Source of the DNA: Cryptomeria japonica
Lineage: Eukaryota; Streptophyta; Pinopsida; Cupressales; Cupressaceae
Reading direction: 5' to 3'
DNA length: 64,000 nt
Assembly (NCBI RefSeq): GCF_030272615.1
Contig: NC_081413.1
Location: 24,853,966-24,917,965, forward strand
In this document: positions 22,219 through 33,540 of the stretch, piece by piece
Layout of the letters: the number at the start of each line of letters is the position of its first letter
Numbering within the stretch: position 1 is the stretch's first letter
Made by a program: the position numbers and the translations under genes
The notes under the pieces: model-generated
What the model saw: the letters and a program-made list of their open reading frames with translations, nothing else
What the model was told of the DNA's origin: nothing
Databases searched by the model: none

Positions 22219-25200
22219 TTAAAGAATTTTGTGCTGAATATTAACCAATAGTGATATTAAGCCATCAAGGGTGCTTCCCTCTTGTGTAGTTGATAGGTGT
22301 GTAGCTCGGTTAATCTGCTCTTGAACTGATGAGAGATGAGGAAGGAATAATGTCTGGAGGGTCACTATATCCATCCTGATCTTATGCTCTTCATTTCTGA
22401 GTTCTAATTGTTGAGCCATGAGTTGTTGAAGCTTGGTATAAAAATTCTGAACAGAATTAGGCTCGGTGGTCAACTTAGTTGAGAGATCGGTGATCTCTTG
22501 CTCAATTGCATCAATTTTATTCTTGATATCTTTAATGAATAAGGAAAATGTACAAAGTTTCTGAAATAAATAAAGAATATGCTTGAGTTGAGGGGACAAC
22601 TCAGCAATGAATTTGACAAGCTTTACTTTTCCTATAGCGAGAGATTTTTGTACCTCTTCTATCATCTTTGCAGTAAGCTCTTTATCTTTTAGCTTGCTCA
22701 AGTACTCAGATGCATCAACTCCAGATGTTTCTATTTGAGTAAGGATTTCATCTAGTTGAATGTGGATGGCTGCATCGGTTGACACTATTGCTAAAGGTAC
22801 CATATCTGGTGTCTTTACCTTTTGTAGTACTTTATTCTTCTTTTGAATGGCCAATTGTTTTTCTTGTTCGGCCTTTGCTTTGCATAGTTCACCGAAATCA
22901 ATAAGTGCTTGCCCTTTTAATTTTGAGATATCCACATTGGGCAACACTATCGGTTTAGTTAAATCAACTTTGAAACTATGCTTCCTCACCTTCTTCTCTT
23001 TACCTTTGATTGGTTGTACTAAGACAAGTTCTTGTGAGGCTTGCTGACCCTCGGTAGGTTGCTCTGTAGATGCAACACTTTGGTCGGTTCTTGTAGCCAT
23101 TGTAGTGTCCTTGGGTGTCTCGGTACTAGGGGTCTCAGCTGTAACATTTGCAGTGCTTGACAGTGCTTGAGACGTCTGATCTTTAGTTGTATCTTCTACT
23201 GCTTCAGACTTGTGAGCTTCAGTGCCTTGTTCTGTATCCTTAGGAGCTTTGGTGGAGACAGGTGGCTTGACCGATGGATAAGGCTGAACTTGTTCTAAGA
23301 CGGATTCACTAGATACAAGTTTTGCATAGGTAGTGCCTTCAATCATTTCCTACTCCGGTGCTTCTGCATCCATGACATCTTCATCAATTTGAATAGCGTC
23401 AATTGGGTCTTGCCTGGTTGCATCAAGACCTTGCTCGGTGACATCAGGATCTTGCTCGGTGACATCAACAATTTAAACTTGAGATTGTTCACCGACATCC
23501 TTTAGTTTGAATATTTCTTGCCACTTGGCTTTTGTCTCATTTTCCACATCAATGTATAGCCCATTCTTCAATTTTAAAGCTCTCTATTTGACAAGTAATT
23601 TAGAATTGTATGTTGTCAAATGCTCCTTAATTTCTGCTATAGACATATTAGGAAATAAATGGACTAGACTTCTTTCTCTTATTTGTTTCTCTGAGTCCAT
23701 TGCATATTTCCATTTGTTATCAATATGTAAGTATAATTCATTCGAAAGTGACTTTACTAGTTCTAATGGAAATAGCCGAAACTTTAGAAGTGTGCAGATG
23801 ACAGCTTCTTCAATATGTGGCTTCTCATCATTATTCCTAGTCTCATACTTGACATATCTAAATCCTGCAAATCCACCATATTCTTTAAGATTGGCACAAA
23901 AATTTTCAACACTATGAATATTTACCTTCTTGCTTTTTACAATCTGAAATTTGTTTGCATCATCAGATTCTGTATCATTACACTCTTTTGCCAAAATGAT
24001 TCTTCGAGTAGATTTCTTGTAGGTCTTGGTTACCTTGGGTGCAGTAACACTCTTTTAGTTCTTACTCGGTGATGCATTTGATGCTCTAGTGTTAGGTCTC
24101 TATGTTGGTGGAGTCGGTAGGGCCTTTGAAATGTCCTATTTCTTCTTTTTCGAAACTTTACCCTTAGGCAATTCAGTACTTAATGTTATTGCTGCCTCTT
24201 GAGCTTCTGATTCCTCTTCGGTAATGGCAAGAGTGCCTTTGACAGGTGTAGAGGAGGATTCTTCTCCGAATTTCTTAGATAAAACCTTTATCATTTTTGT
24301 AGCCTTGGGTACTACAATGCTCATTTTTACTTTTTCCTTCACCTCTTCATATGTTCCATATCTTAGTTTGGTAGCATGCCTTGGCAATGATAGATAGGCA
24401 TCAATTAGCTGTTGTGTTATATCATAGTCAATCTCATAACCCATTGGTCGAAAATATTGAGTCCTTGGTTCAACAACATTCATATAATAGTAATCGGTGT
24501 CTACCTCAAAACATATGTCATCCTTATATTTCTCTACCAACTGTGGTGGAATCCGGTACCTTTTGTGCATCTTCTCTTGAAATTTGCTGAAATGGTCATC
24601 CATGATATCATTAAAATTATCTCCCAGTTTCTTGATATAATCATTGATTTCATGGGTGATAGGTCGGTGTAGCTCCCAAACTACTTTGCTGACTGAGGGA
24701 AAGAACTTCTCAAAGTAGAAAAACATGCATACAAGAAGTGAACCAAACTTCAGTGTATTTGCCGAGTTGTTTTTCTTCGGCTTCCTTATTCTGTTCAGGT
24801 TCTCAAGCAAGTTCTTTAGTAGCATTTCACATAAATCTACTTTCATTCCCTTTTTCACTATTTTATAGGCTAAGTCAACTGCGGCACATGGTACACTGTT
24901 TTCCCTTGCTAATTGGAAGAAACAATAACCAATTACTCTAATTGCAAACTTAAGTTCTACATCAATGACATTGTTCAATTTCAATCCTCGATAATCAGAT
25001 TCTACTCCAGTTAGACTGATTAGCTCCTTCTGTGATATCATTTTCTGTGCTCATGCATGATCATAGATAGGATACCCAATGATCACATGAAGATTTCCTT
25101 AGTGATTTTGAATGGTTGCTCCTCTAGCCACATAAAATCATCAGGAACTCTGCTTAAAACAAACTTAACCCACTAGGGTTTGAACACACGGGGATAGGCT

Positions 25201-25484
25201 AGGGCTTCAATTAATCCCTTGATTTTGATATGCCCGAACTTGCTATCCATTTTGCCATCGGTACAAAGTTCATCATATGTGTCACTAATCTCAACATGAC
25301 CAAGTTCTTCAACAAGGCATTTGGTGAAGGATCTAACATCTTTGAATAACAAGACTCGATCATGGATGAGTGAAACTGCAGTTTTATCATTCGGTTCAGA
25401 GGCGACTTTAGGAGTCAATCAGTACTTCAGCGAGGGCTTCTCCACATTCTTGACAACTACGGGATCTTGGATCTTGGGTGCCAT
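22219..25484 (-). pseudogene. ORF2 of element B, long gene of unknown function
   Basis: ATG 25,484 (MAPKIQDPVV) to TAA at 22,219, about 1,088 codons. Long open parts are 25,418-25,173, 25,041-24,136 (301 aa), 23,994-23,584 and 23,346-22,219 (375 aa). A one-base deletion near 25,092 and a handful of stops break it. Regions: N-terminal part with WVKFVLSRVPDDFMWLEEQ; a helical centre (VELKFAIRVIGYCFFQ, KVVWELHRPITHEINDYI); PMGYEIDYDI; a basic Lys-rich linker; a second globular part (FGFRYVKYETRN region); a Glu/Thr/Pro linker; a ~250-residue C-terminal coiled coil. I recognise no known domain. Related genes occur in block A and, diverged, in element D, so it is a conserved second gene of this superfamily. 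Confidence 0.7.
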
Positions 25485-26025
25485 TGAAGATTTCAAGTAA
25501 AAACTTAGCAAACTTTCCTTAGGGTTTGACGGTTCACAAACGACTGACGCTTCACACTCGGTAGATAATAGCAATTTGACAAGATCGGTAACCAACCTAA
25601 CATTGTGTATAGATTTGATGTAAATACCTTGAAATTTGCTCTGAATGAATTTTGATCGCCTTGACTCGCTCTAGTTTGCTCTCTTGAAAACTTGGTGAAT
25701 GAAAATGACCGTGAAAATACCTTTAAGTACAAAATACCTTATCAGGCTCCGTGCGAGTTAGGTCAAAACATTAAATGCACTCGATTCACCTTTAACCGAT
25801 TTCCCTTTTTTTGTTTTAACTGAGTAACCAAATTTCCTTCATTAACCGACTTGACAGGCTTCCTGTATACACCGACTTGACAGGCTTCCTGTAAAGTACT
25901 TTTGATAGAATTTCAAACTTACTAATGCATCTTAACTATGCAGATTTTTGAATTTTGTACATAATAGAATAGGAACTATTATGATTTAACCTTTAGAGAA
26001 TGCAGTCCCTTCATACCTTTTCTAA

Positions 26026-27378
26026 TTAATTTGGAATAGGTGCACCTAACTCGGTAGGTAAGGTGCTTTCTTCATCTGACATGATTTCCTTCTTTTTCCA
26101 AATCATCTTAAATTTTTCTTTTATCTCTTCAGTGTCTCTTCTAGGTTGATCTCTATAATCTCAAGCTAAATGTCCAACTTTGTGACAATGAAAACGTGAC
26201 ATACCAGGATTTCTCCATGATTTTCAGCTGTTCATTCCAAACCTTATAAAACAGTTGGCACTAATATGTCCATATCTTCCACAACATTCGCACCATATCC
26301 TTGTATTGTAATCCCATGGTACTGTTGCATATTGTTGGTAAGTATCTATGTAAGTTCTGTAACCTCTAGTGTATGCTCGGTGTGGACACCGCATGTAGTT
26401 CTTTTCCTTAGACTAGCACTTCTCAGTACTATGTCCATATCTATTGCCGATTCTATAAAACCCTTTGAATTTTGCCTTATGATAGTTGTTAACAGACTTT
26501 GTCCTACATTGATTAGATGTGTGACCATATTTATTGCAATTGTAACAATATCCATTGTACTTAGTGATATTCGGTTGCTTACCTTTTCTAATCTGGCATA
26601 TGTTGGCAGTATGACCTTGATTTCCATAGTAGTAGCAAATAGGCTTCTTCCTTTTGATGTTATTCCTGTTTCTAGCTTGCTTTGATGATTCTCCTCTCTC
26701 GGTAGTATGAATTCCTTTCTCAGTTGATTCTTTTCCTTTGTAACCGAGTTCTGCATCTTTGTTGGGTCTTCTTGTATTCAGTTGCTCATCCAACATCTTT
26801 GATGCATCATAACTCTTCTTCAATGTTTCTTTGGATTTCTTCTCTGTTTCAAGTTCATCAGTCAACCTTGATACTTCAAGTTTCAATGCCTGATTTTCAT
26901 CATTCTTTAGAATTGCTTCATGATGTGCATAACCTAGTTGATCTATCATATTTTGTTGAATACCAGTTAACCTAATGATTTCATCATTCTTATCAGATAC
27001 TAAGACTTCAAGTTGTTGTTTCTCTCTTTGTAGATCTCTTGCTTTATCCTCTACTATCCTCAATGCATCTAGGTTTTCAGTCATCTGTGTACTGAAATGT
27101 TCATGTTCTCTTTTCATTGCTTTTAGTTGATCACCCAATGCTTTGTTCATTTCTTTCAACACTCCAATCATTTCTTCAGTTTCTTCAGATATACTATTCA
27201 CAGATGATGTCTCAATTTGTTCCACTAACTTTTCAGAATCCTGCAAGTCATCAGATAATCTTCTTCTTACTTTCAGAGATTTTTGCATTTGCCTTTGCAT
27301 GTCTGCAATCACTTGATTTGCATGATCCAGCTCTTCTTGCAGATTCACAATCCTCTGAGATTATTTATAGCCTTCCAT
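26026..27378 (-). pseudogene. gag of element B
   Basis: 451 codons from ATG 27,378 (MEGYK, then a TAA six codons in) to TAA 26,026, the same length as the block A copy. The frame is open for 311 codons (27,348-26,413). Coiled coil first, then knuckles as in block A; the third has lost its first two Cys (YRIGNRYGHSTEKC). The start is six codons before the early stop; MNLQEELDHANQ at 27,348 could serve as an alternative start. Role: particle-forming RNA-binding protein that would have to co-assemble with enzymes from another element. Confidence 0.75.
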
Positions 27379-27426
27379 TGATAAGATCTTTCTCTTTAGC
27401 TAGTTAAACCCTTTTCCAAGATTCAA

Positions 27427-27439
27427 GCTCTGATACCAA
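27427..27439 (-). other. Primer-binding site of element B
   Basis: TTGGTATCAGAGC on the minus strand, one base inside the 5' LTR. It is complementary to initiator Met-tRNA. Confidence 0.85.
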
Positions 27440-27440
27440 T

Positions 27441-28594
27441 TGTTAGGCCCAATATGGAAAGCTAATGTACTGAGAGAGGAGGGGTGAATCAGTACTCCAA
27501 AACCTTTCTTTAATAATAACCTTACTATTATGCATAAACAGAATGGTGCAGTAACATAAAATAAAGTTAAAACAAATAGATAAAAATCATACATGATTCA
27601 CTCCATAACACATATATTTTGGTCACGCAGAAACTCTTGGTTAGAGAGAAAAATTGTGGTGGGGATGGCACCCACAACTTCACTACTACAATAATAAAGA
27701 TGCTCGGTTAGAGCTACATTTATCTATTTATGATACCTTACCCTGTTAACAAGATCTGTTAGATCTACCTTTCTATAGGATTTTACAACATTTATTCTGA
27801 ATGCTGCACCTGGTTAGAGGCTTTACAATTTATAGACTTGGTTAGAGTCTTTTACCCTATTAAAGGTTTCTCTTTCAACTTCACAATATTACAATAAAAT
27901 CATTACAAACATCTGCAACTTTACATCTGAAATGTTATAACAGATTCTATGTGCTCAGAATAAAATTACCTTGCTTATAGCATACCTCGGTAACTCATAT
28001 AGTAACTCGGTAAACCCTTCTGTTTACTCTGTTCTTTGACTATTCTCTGAAAATCTTCTCAGTGACCTCTGTGTCTTTGTAACAGTCTTCCCTTCATACA
28101 TATATGCACACCCCTTGCTCTTAATTCATGTTGTATAAATAGATCTCTTAAAACGGTGATCTAATTCATTGCTTCGATCTTACAAACAAGATTCCTCGAA
28201 TGAATAACTAAACAAAATATTTCATTGGTTAGATTGACCTCGCAATCATACACAATCTTCTAGTGCAATTTCCAATGTAATAATGGTTAGATGTGCCTCG
28301 ATCTTGTAACATATTTTCATATGCATGTCCAGGTTCAATGTATCTGGTAACACGTTTCACTTGGTGAATATCAATTCGGTGTGTTAACTTTACTACTCGG
28401 TAGCCATAAAAAGATACTCTGTAGACAGCTCGGTGTATACTGCGTTTTGTGACTACTTTCTTTTGTAACCGACTAGACTGTGCATACCGACTTCTCTGTT
28501 TATACCAACTACATGATTCGGTAGTGCTAACCGACTAGAATATAAAGTATGACTTTGAATGCAAAAACTAATGGCAACTTGATAAGTAGTAACA
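27441..28594 (-). repeat. 5' LTR of element B
   Basis: 1,154 bp, paired with 20,602-21,755; TATAAACAG on the minus strand near 28,497-28,505. Confidence 0.9.
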
Positions 28595-29200
28595 CTAGCC
28601 TCATTAACTGTTTTCTTCAAGATTTTGAGGATTGTTTTATTGGATTTACAACTTGTCTATTCCCTTGAGGATAGTATGGTGTTCAGAACCGATGTTGGGT
28701 TTGGAATGTTTCACATAATTCTTTCTCATCTTGATTTTTAAATGGTCTTCCATTATCAGTGATAATAGAGATGGGAATGCTATAGCGACAAATGATATAA
28801 TTAAGGATGAAAGATGCAATTTTTTTTCCTGTCAATGTTGTTAAAGGCACCGCTGCAATCCATTTAGTGAAGTATTCACCTGTAGTCAAAATAAACTTGT
28901 GTCCATTTGAAGATGAAGGATTAATATTTCCCACCAGGTCCAGTCCCTATTGAGAAAATGGCCATGATAATACCAAAGGATGCAATTCTTTTACCAGTGC
29001 ATGCATGAGATTGTTGTGAATCTGAGATTGTTTTTACTTATTAGTATATGTGAAGGAATCTCTTTCCATAGTGGGCCAATAATAACCCAATCAAATGAGT
29101 TTTTTAGCCAGCGTAAGACCACTTGAATGTGTGCCACAAATACCCTCAGGGACTTCTTTAATAGATTTATTTGAATTATTCACGTTTAAGACACCTTAGG
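28595..29200 (-). pseudogene. Gypsy integrase, N-terminal zinc region and catalytic core
   Basis: Reading leftward: a decayed HHCC part (GTHSSGLTLAKKL, then LGYYWPTMERD), GLDLVGNINPSS with the first catalytic Asp, EYFTKWIAAVPLTTLTGKK, then IITDNGRPF with the second. After TPYYPQGN comes the place of the catalytic Glu, which is lost through a one-base change (QVVNPIK instead of a QVE.TNK pattern), followed by TILKILKKTVNEA. The core ends at the element B insertion. Best open frame is 28,934-28,683. Several stops. Confidence 0.8.
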
Positions 29201-29449
29201 AGAGTGTTATCTAGACCTCGTCTATAAAGGATATCGACAATAATGGTATAATGGGTTGATTGACAAATAAAGTTTCTCTTTTGATTTTTGGATAAGTTTT
29301 TGGCAAGGATATTGTCTTTCAAGTATAGATAGGTTTGGCTATATAATGAGGCATCAATTCCGGATATATTACAAATGATTTGGATATTATGGGAATCAGG
29401 GGTGAGATAAAAGATTTATTCCACCAGGAATTCATAATGTTCTTAATTC

Positions 29450-29860
29450 TCTTGAGTTTGTATAAGAGATGCTATTGTTGCCATGGCATCTGTTGCTTTA
29501 TTCTCATTCCTTGGAATCTGAACAAATGTGATTTCAGTAAAGTATTTCTTGAAATCTTCAACCTTTTTCTTGTAGGGTGTCAACTTATCTTCCTTAGCTT
29601 GATATTCATCATTTATCTAGTTGATAATTAGCTATGAATCTCCATAGACATGTAACTCTTTGATATTCCATTAAATAACCATCTTGATCCCAATGATTAA
29701 GGCCTCATATTATGCAGTATTGTTTGTACATGGGAAGCACAACCTATATGATTTAGGAATAGTGTGACTCTGAGGTGTTATGAATAAAATTCCCGCACCT
29801 AATCCATGTTGTATTTAGGAGCCATCAAAGAACAACTCCCAAGCCTTCATGTTGATAGTG
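29450..29860 (-). pseudogene. Second (archaeal-type) RNase H of the gypsy element
   Basis: Reads WELFFDGS, then GAGILFITP, IPKSYRLCFPCTNNTA, YEALIIGIKM, ELHVYGDS and NENKATDAMA. The four catalytic acidic residues (D of FDGS, E of YEAL, D of YGDS, D of ATDA) are all visible. Stops (at about 29,815, one before YEAL, one in 'MVI*WNIKEL', one after GDS) kill it. An extra aRH between the gypsy RNase H and integrase is the marker of Tat-lineage Ty3/gypsy elements. Its presumed role is removal of the RNA strand during reverse transcription. Confidence 0.8.
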
Positions 29861-29904
29861 ATAACATCTGCATCAACAAACTCAATATGTAATGGTGGAT
29901 CATC

Positions 29905-30265
29905 GTGTAGGGGCACTTGAGTTAGTTGATTTGCAATCACTTGGCCTTTTATGGCTTTTTGATTAACATACTCAATGTCAAGCTCACTCAGTACCATGAC
30001 CCATTTAGCTAGTCATCCTATTCATGTTGCCTTACTAAGCAGATAATTTAGTTGGTCGATCTTTGCAATTAGCTTAACAAAGTGTGTGAGAATATAATGT
30101 CACAAGTTTTGGGTTGCGAATACCACTGTTGTGTAGTTTAACTCATAGCGAATCAGGGTTCTGCTGATATAGTAGATTGCTCTTTCTTTCCCTTCAATGT
30201 CATCTTGTGAAAGGAGAGCTCCTAATGATACATAGATGTAGCTGAGATGTAGAGAAATAATGGTT
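29905..30265 (-). pseudogene. First (gypsy-type) RNase H
   Basis: Pieces LYISAT, GALLSQDD, ERAIYYISRTLIRYELNYTT, HYILTHF and LAKWVMVLSELDIEYV follow the RT directly. They match the RNase H / connection region of Ty3/gypsy pol. Two TGA codons stand in '..ATWIG..LAKW' where CGA or TGG is expected. Followed by a short link to the second RNase H. Confidence 0.75.
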
Positions 30266-30891
30266 TTCTTTTAATTAGTGATGCTAGCACTGGTGGATTT
30301 ACCAGGTATTCCTTGATTTGTGTGAAAGATTCCTCACATTTGGCATCCCATCTGAATGGAACATTTTTGTGTAACAAGTGAGTAAATGGATGAAATCGAT
30401 CAGCTAACTGTGATACAAACCTTCTTATTGATTGAAAACTTCCTTGCAGAGAACGTAATTGACTGATATTATTTGGAGATTCCATTTCCATTATTGCTTG
30501 TACTTTCGCTGGATCAACTTCTATGCTACAAGAAGATATGGTATACCCTAGGAGTTTACTTCATGTAACTCTAAAATCATACTTCTTCGAGTTCAATCTC
30601 AGCTTATATTGTTCCAGTCTATCAAAAATCTTGTCTAGGATCTCCAAATTCTCTTCTTTGTTGTGTGACTTTGCCAGTATATCATCCATGTAATCTTCCA
30701 TGAAGGTGTGCATCATATCATGAAAAATAGTTGTCATAGCTCTCTGATAAGGTTCTCTAGCATTCTTTAGTCCAAACATCATGACATTCCAATAGAAATT
30801 ACCCCAAGGGAACGTGAAGGTTGTTTTCTCTTAATCCACAAGGGCTATCTTGATTTGGTTATACCCCAAGAATCCATCTATTAAAGAGAAC
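30222..30891 (-). pseudogene. Gypsy reverse transcriptase, C-terminal half (YMDD)
   Basis: Begins right at the 2.3-kb insert with FSLIDGFLGYNQIKI, goes on with FTFPWGNFYWNVMMFGLKNA, the catalytic FMEDYMDDILAKSH and LRLNSKKYDF, then a thumb region (KVQAIMEMESPNN, RSLQGSFQSIRRFV). Stops at about 30,834 (a Glu/Gln site) and 30,561. It is the continuation of 33,192-33,540. Copies RNA into cDNA in the particle. Confidence 0.85.
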
Positions 30892-33191
30892 TGTTGGTAA
30901 TTTTTGTGTCAACCTTGACAGGGAGCCAGGAAAAAAGGTCTCGCATGATAAGGTCTCGCAGGATAAGAAAATTCAAAGGTTGGTGGGCCTTTCCCTTATC
31001 TCACAGAGTAAAATAGATGTATCAAGGACCGTGCAGGATAAAAAAATAACAATAAGCTTTTTGCTTATCCCATGGGGCTAGAAAGACATCAACAGTGACC
31101 CGCGGGATAAGAAAATAACTAATGCAGCTGTTTTTCCCTTATCCCATTGGGTTAAAAGGAACACAATGTGATGCCACAGATAAGAAGCAATTGGTGTTAA
31201 AAGGGACAAATTTTTATCCCGTAGGGTGAAAAGGTCAACAAGACAGGGACGTGAGATAAAGAGGATAGAAGAAAATAAGCCAAAAGGCTTATCTTGCGTA
31301 GCGACGACATTCAAACTGCCAGTATATCAAAGAGCAACAAGGGAGGCCTCATGGAATAAGATCCAATTAAGAAGAGGGTCAACCTCTCTTATCCCATGAG
31401 GGAAAAAAAGGGCATCAAAGGCCCAACGGGATAAGGAAATAAAGGAATAAAACAAAGAAACCCTTATCCCGCGGAGTGGAAGAAAGGCTCATCAAGGCCC
31501 GTGGGATTAAAAAGCAAGGCAGAAACAAAGAAAGCTTATCCCATGAGGATAACTAATAGTACACAAGGTCACATGGGATAAGAAAACAAAGAGGAAATGA
31601 AGGACTTTCTTATCCCGCGTGTTTCTGCGGGATAAGAAAATAAGGGTAAATCAAAAAGACCCTTATCCCACATAGTAAAACAAAGACAAGGGAGATGTCG
31701 TGGGATAAGAAAACAAGGAAGAAAAAGACAAGGAAATTCTTATCCCATGAGGTGAAGTCAGGTGAAGAAATATGTCGCAGGATAAGCAAAGGAAGAAAAA
31801 ACAAAGAGCCCTTATCCCACATAAAAGAAGGAGAACACTACGTGGCCCCTGGGATAAAGAACCAAAAGGAAAAATAAGAAAAAAATTATCCTATGGGGTA
31901 AAAATAGAGCCACAGAGACCATGCGGGATAAGAACTCAGAGCATCTCAGTGGTCAAACACAGCAAGGGAAACGTGTACACGGGGTGCCACTTTGGAAAAT
32001 TGTGGTTGTTGGATCTTCATAAAGGTTTGATTCAACAGCCATGTTACAATCTTCTCTTGGGCCCATCGGATGCTTATGTGGAGAGATCTCATGCGTCCAT
32101 CTTCATGTGAATCTCTTTGATCGACAGTGGACATTTTATGTTCTCTATGTCGTTGAGTTTTTTAATTCTCTGCAGGAGACTGGTTGTGGACCCCAAGGTC
32201 GAGGACGTTCTTTGCTCAGTCAATGCTCGATTTTGGACCAGATCTCACTCCGGCCATCAGATTTTCTTGCCTTTACTCCATATTGGACCCTGTAGGCCAA
32301 TTTTAGATGCCACCCATGCATTCTTCAATGCACTTCAGAGACTTTTGGGCTCTCCAAGTACACAGAGATGCATTTTGATGGGGGTTTCTTCCTAGTTTGT
32401 GGGGTTTTTGCTCTTCCAGAGGTAGAGAACATCTTTCGGAGGCTTTTCTAAAATGTTATCAGATCTATCAATCTCATCTTCTCCCCTCTCAGATATTTTG
32501 TAACCCAACCTTGGCTAGTGTTAGGGTTTCTTAATTGTAACCATCTTGGTTATGCCTGAACCATAAAGGAAATTTTGTAACTTGTTGTCAGGATCTTCTC
32601 CTCCCTTTCTCTTACAGTAATCTATGATTTTTGCAACTGTAAAATCACTTTGTCTTTACATTAAGAGAATTTTCTTGCCTTATCTAGTTTCAGTTTAAGT
32701 AAATTTGTGTATCTCTTTTACATGTTTGTGTGAATGCATCTTTTCTTGATTTCTTAGCATCTTTGATAGTGTTGACTCCTCTTAGAGTGACATCTGGGAA
32801 TGTTGCTCATTCCTCTGCCATCTTTAAGAATTCCAACATTTACTCAATCTTAGAAAGCTAGACTTAGATAGAAATTTGTGTATCTTTTGGGCAGTTTTAT
32901 TGATGTTCTGTGAAGTTACAGGTGGGGGTAGATCAACTTTCAGTCTAGGTGCAAGCCTTATTTCACTTCTTTCATGCAACCCTTCTCTCTCTCCCTTTTC
33001 CCTGTCAGAGCATAGATTAGTTCTATTTGTGTTGGGTTGGTCCAACACCTGCATTAGATTGGAAAGGAAGTCAACCTTCTCCGAAGACTCAACCTCACTT
33101 CTGCAAGTCCCACACTTGAGAGGTTGTTTCCATGTTTCACAAGGTTGGTGATCAAGTTTGATCACCAAGGGTGCAAATATTTGTGACAATA
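30892..33191. mobile_element. 2.3-kb insertion in RT, probably a solo LTR
   Basis: Starts TGTTGGTAATTTTTGTG, ends TTTGTGACAATA (tips TGTTG / CAATA, originally probably CAACA), flanked by AGAAC at 30,887-30,891 and 33,192-33,196. Taking it out rejoins the RT frame without any extra or missing base, which proves the borders. No primer site, RT or gag inside. The left 1 kb is an array of alternating GGGATAAG and CTTATCCC; the right 1.2 kb has leader-like sequence with no gene (frames at 32,041-33,198 look random). Length and ends fit a long LTR. Orientation is unclear because no convincing TATA box is seen. Confidence 0.65.
30930..31942. repeat. Array of alternating GGGATAAG / CTTATCCC motifs
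   Basis: About 26-28 copies of the core GATAAG or its complement in 1 kb, strictly alternating in orientation, roughly 38 bp apart (a two-motif unit of about 75 bp). Typical half-unit words are GCGGGATAAGAAAATAA and CCCTTATCCCGCGGGG, the first often preceded by GGCCC. Each pair could fold into a hairpin. GGATAA is the I-box / R1-MYB site of plant promoters; whether it acts as such here is inference. Confidence 0.75.
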
Positions 33192-33540
33192 AGAACATTT
33201 CATGTCCTATTGTGAGATCTAAAATATAGTATCAATGCTTGGTAACAAAAATTCATCCTTTGGGTATGCTTTGTTTAGGTCTCTAAAATCTATACACACT
33301 TTGATACATTTATCTGTTTTTGATACAGGTATAATAGTTGACACCCATTCTGGATATGCAACTTGTCGTATGAACCCCACATCTAATAGTTTCTTCATTC
33401 TGCTTTGACAAGAAGAGCAATATGAGGATGCATCTTTCTGAGTTTTTGTTTAATTGGTTTGGCTCCTGGAGCAATATTGAGATGATGCATGATGAGATCT
33501 ACGTCAAGTCCTCGCATATTATCATATGACCAAGCAAAAC
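33192..33540 (-). pseudogene. Gypsy reverse transcriptase, N-terminal part
   Basis: Reads FAWSYDNMRGLDVDLIMHHLN, APGAKPIKQKLRKMHP, GFIRQVAYPEWVSTIIPV, CIDFRDLNKAYPKDEF and LPSID, the classical start of Ty3/gypsy RT, ending in GHEMF at the insert. One stop and two frameshifts (near 33,400 and 33,220). Confidence 0.85.

Larger units (their letters stand above)
20602..28594 (-). mobile_element. Element B: complete pol-less LTR retrotransposon inside gypsy integrase
   Basis: LTRs of 1,154 bp each at 20,602-21,755 and 27,441-28,594; plus-strand ends TGTTAGGCCC and GTAGTAACA. Flanks read CTAGT (20,597-20,601) and CTAGC (28,595-28,599), a TSD with one changed base. On the minus strand: 5' LTR, Met primer site, gag (27,378-26,026), spacer, ORF2 (25,484-22,219), a 3' tail with repeated AGGGGAG words, PPT AAAAGGGGAGAT, 3' LTR. 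There is no protease, RT, RNase H or integrase, so it is a LARD-like non-autonomous element. LTR mismatch is about 4% in a 155-bp sample, the youngest full element here. Confidence 0.9.

Noticed and set aside
22847-23047. Plus-strand frames repeated in block A and element B (6,350-6,550, 7,010-7,420, 23,507-23,917 and others)
   Set aside because: They are conserved only because the two copies are recent duplicates; they lie antisense to ORF2.
5748-29913. Simple tandem duplication as explanation of the two 7.7-kb blocks
   Set aside because: Sequence after 13,427 and after 29,913 differs and the region between the blocks is not repeated.
30930-31942. CRISPR-like or satellite array
   Set aside because: Motifs alternate in orientation and spacers are not unique units of equal length; eukaryotic context and position inside a TSD-flanked insert.
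31695-32395. Several 60-112 codon plus-strand frames in the 2.3-kb insert
   Set aside because: Overlapping in several frames, no motif, partly made of the motif array.
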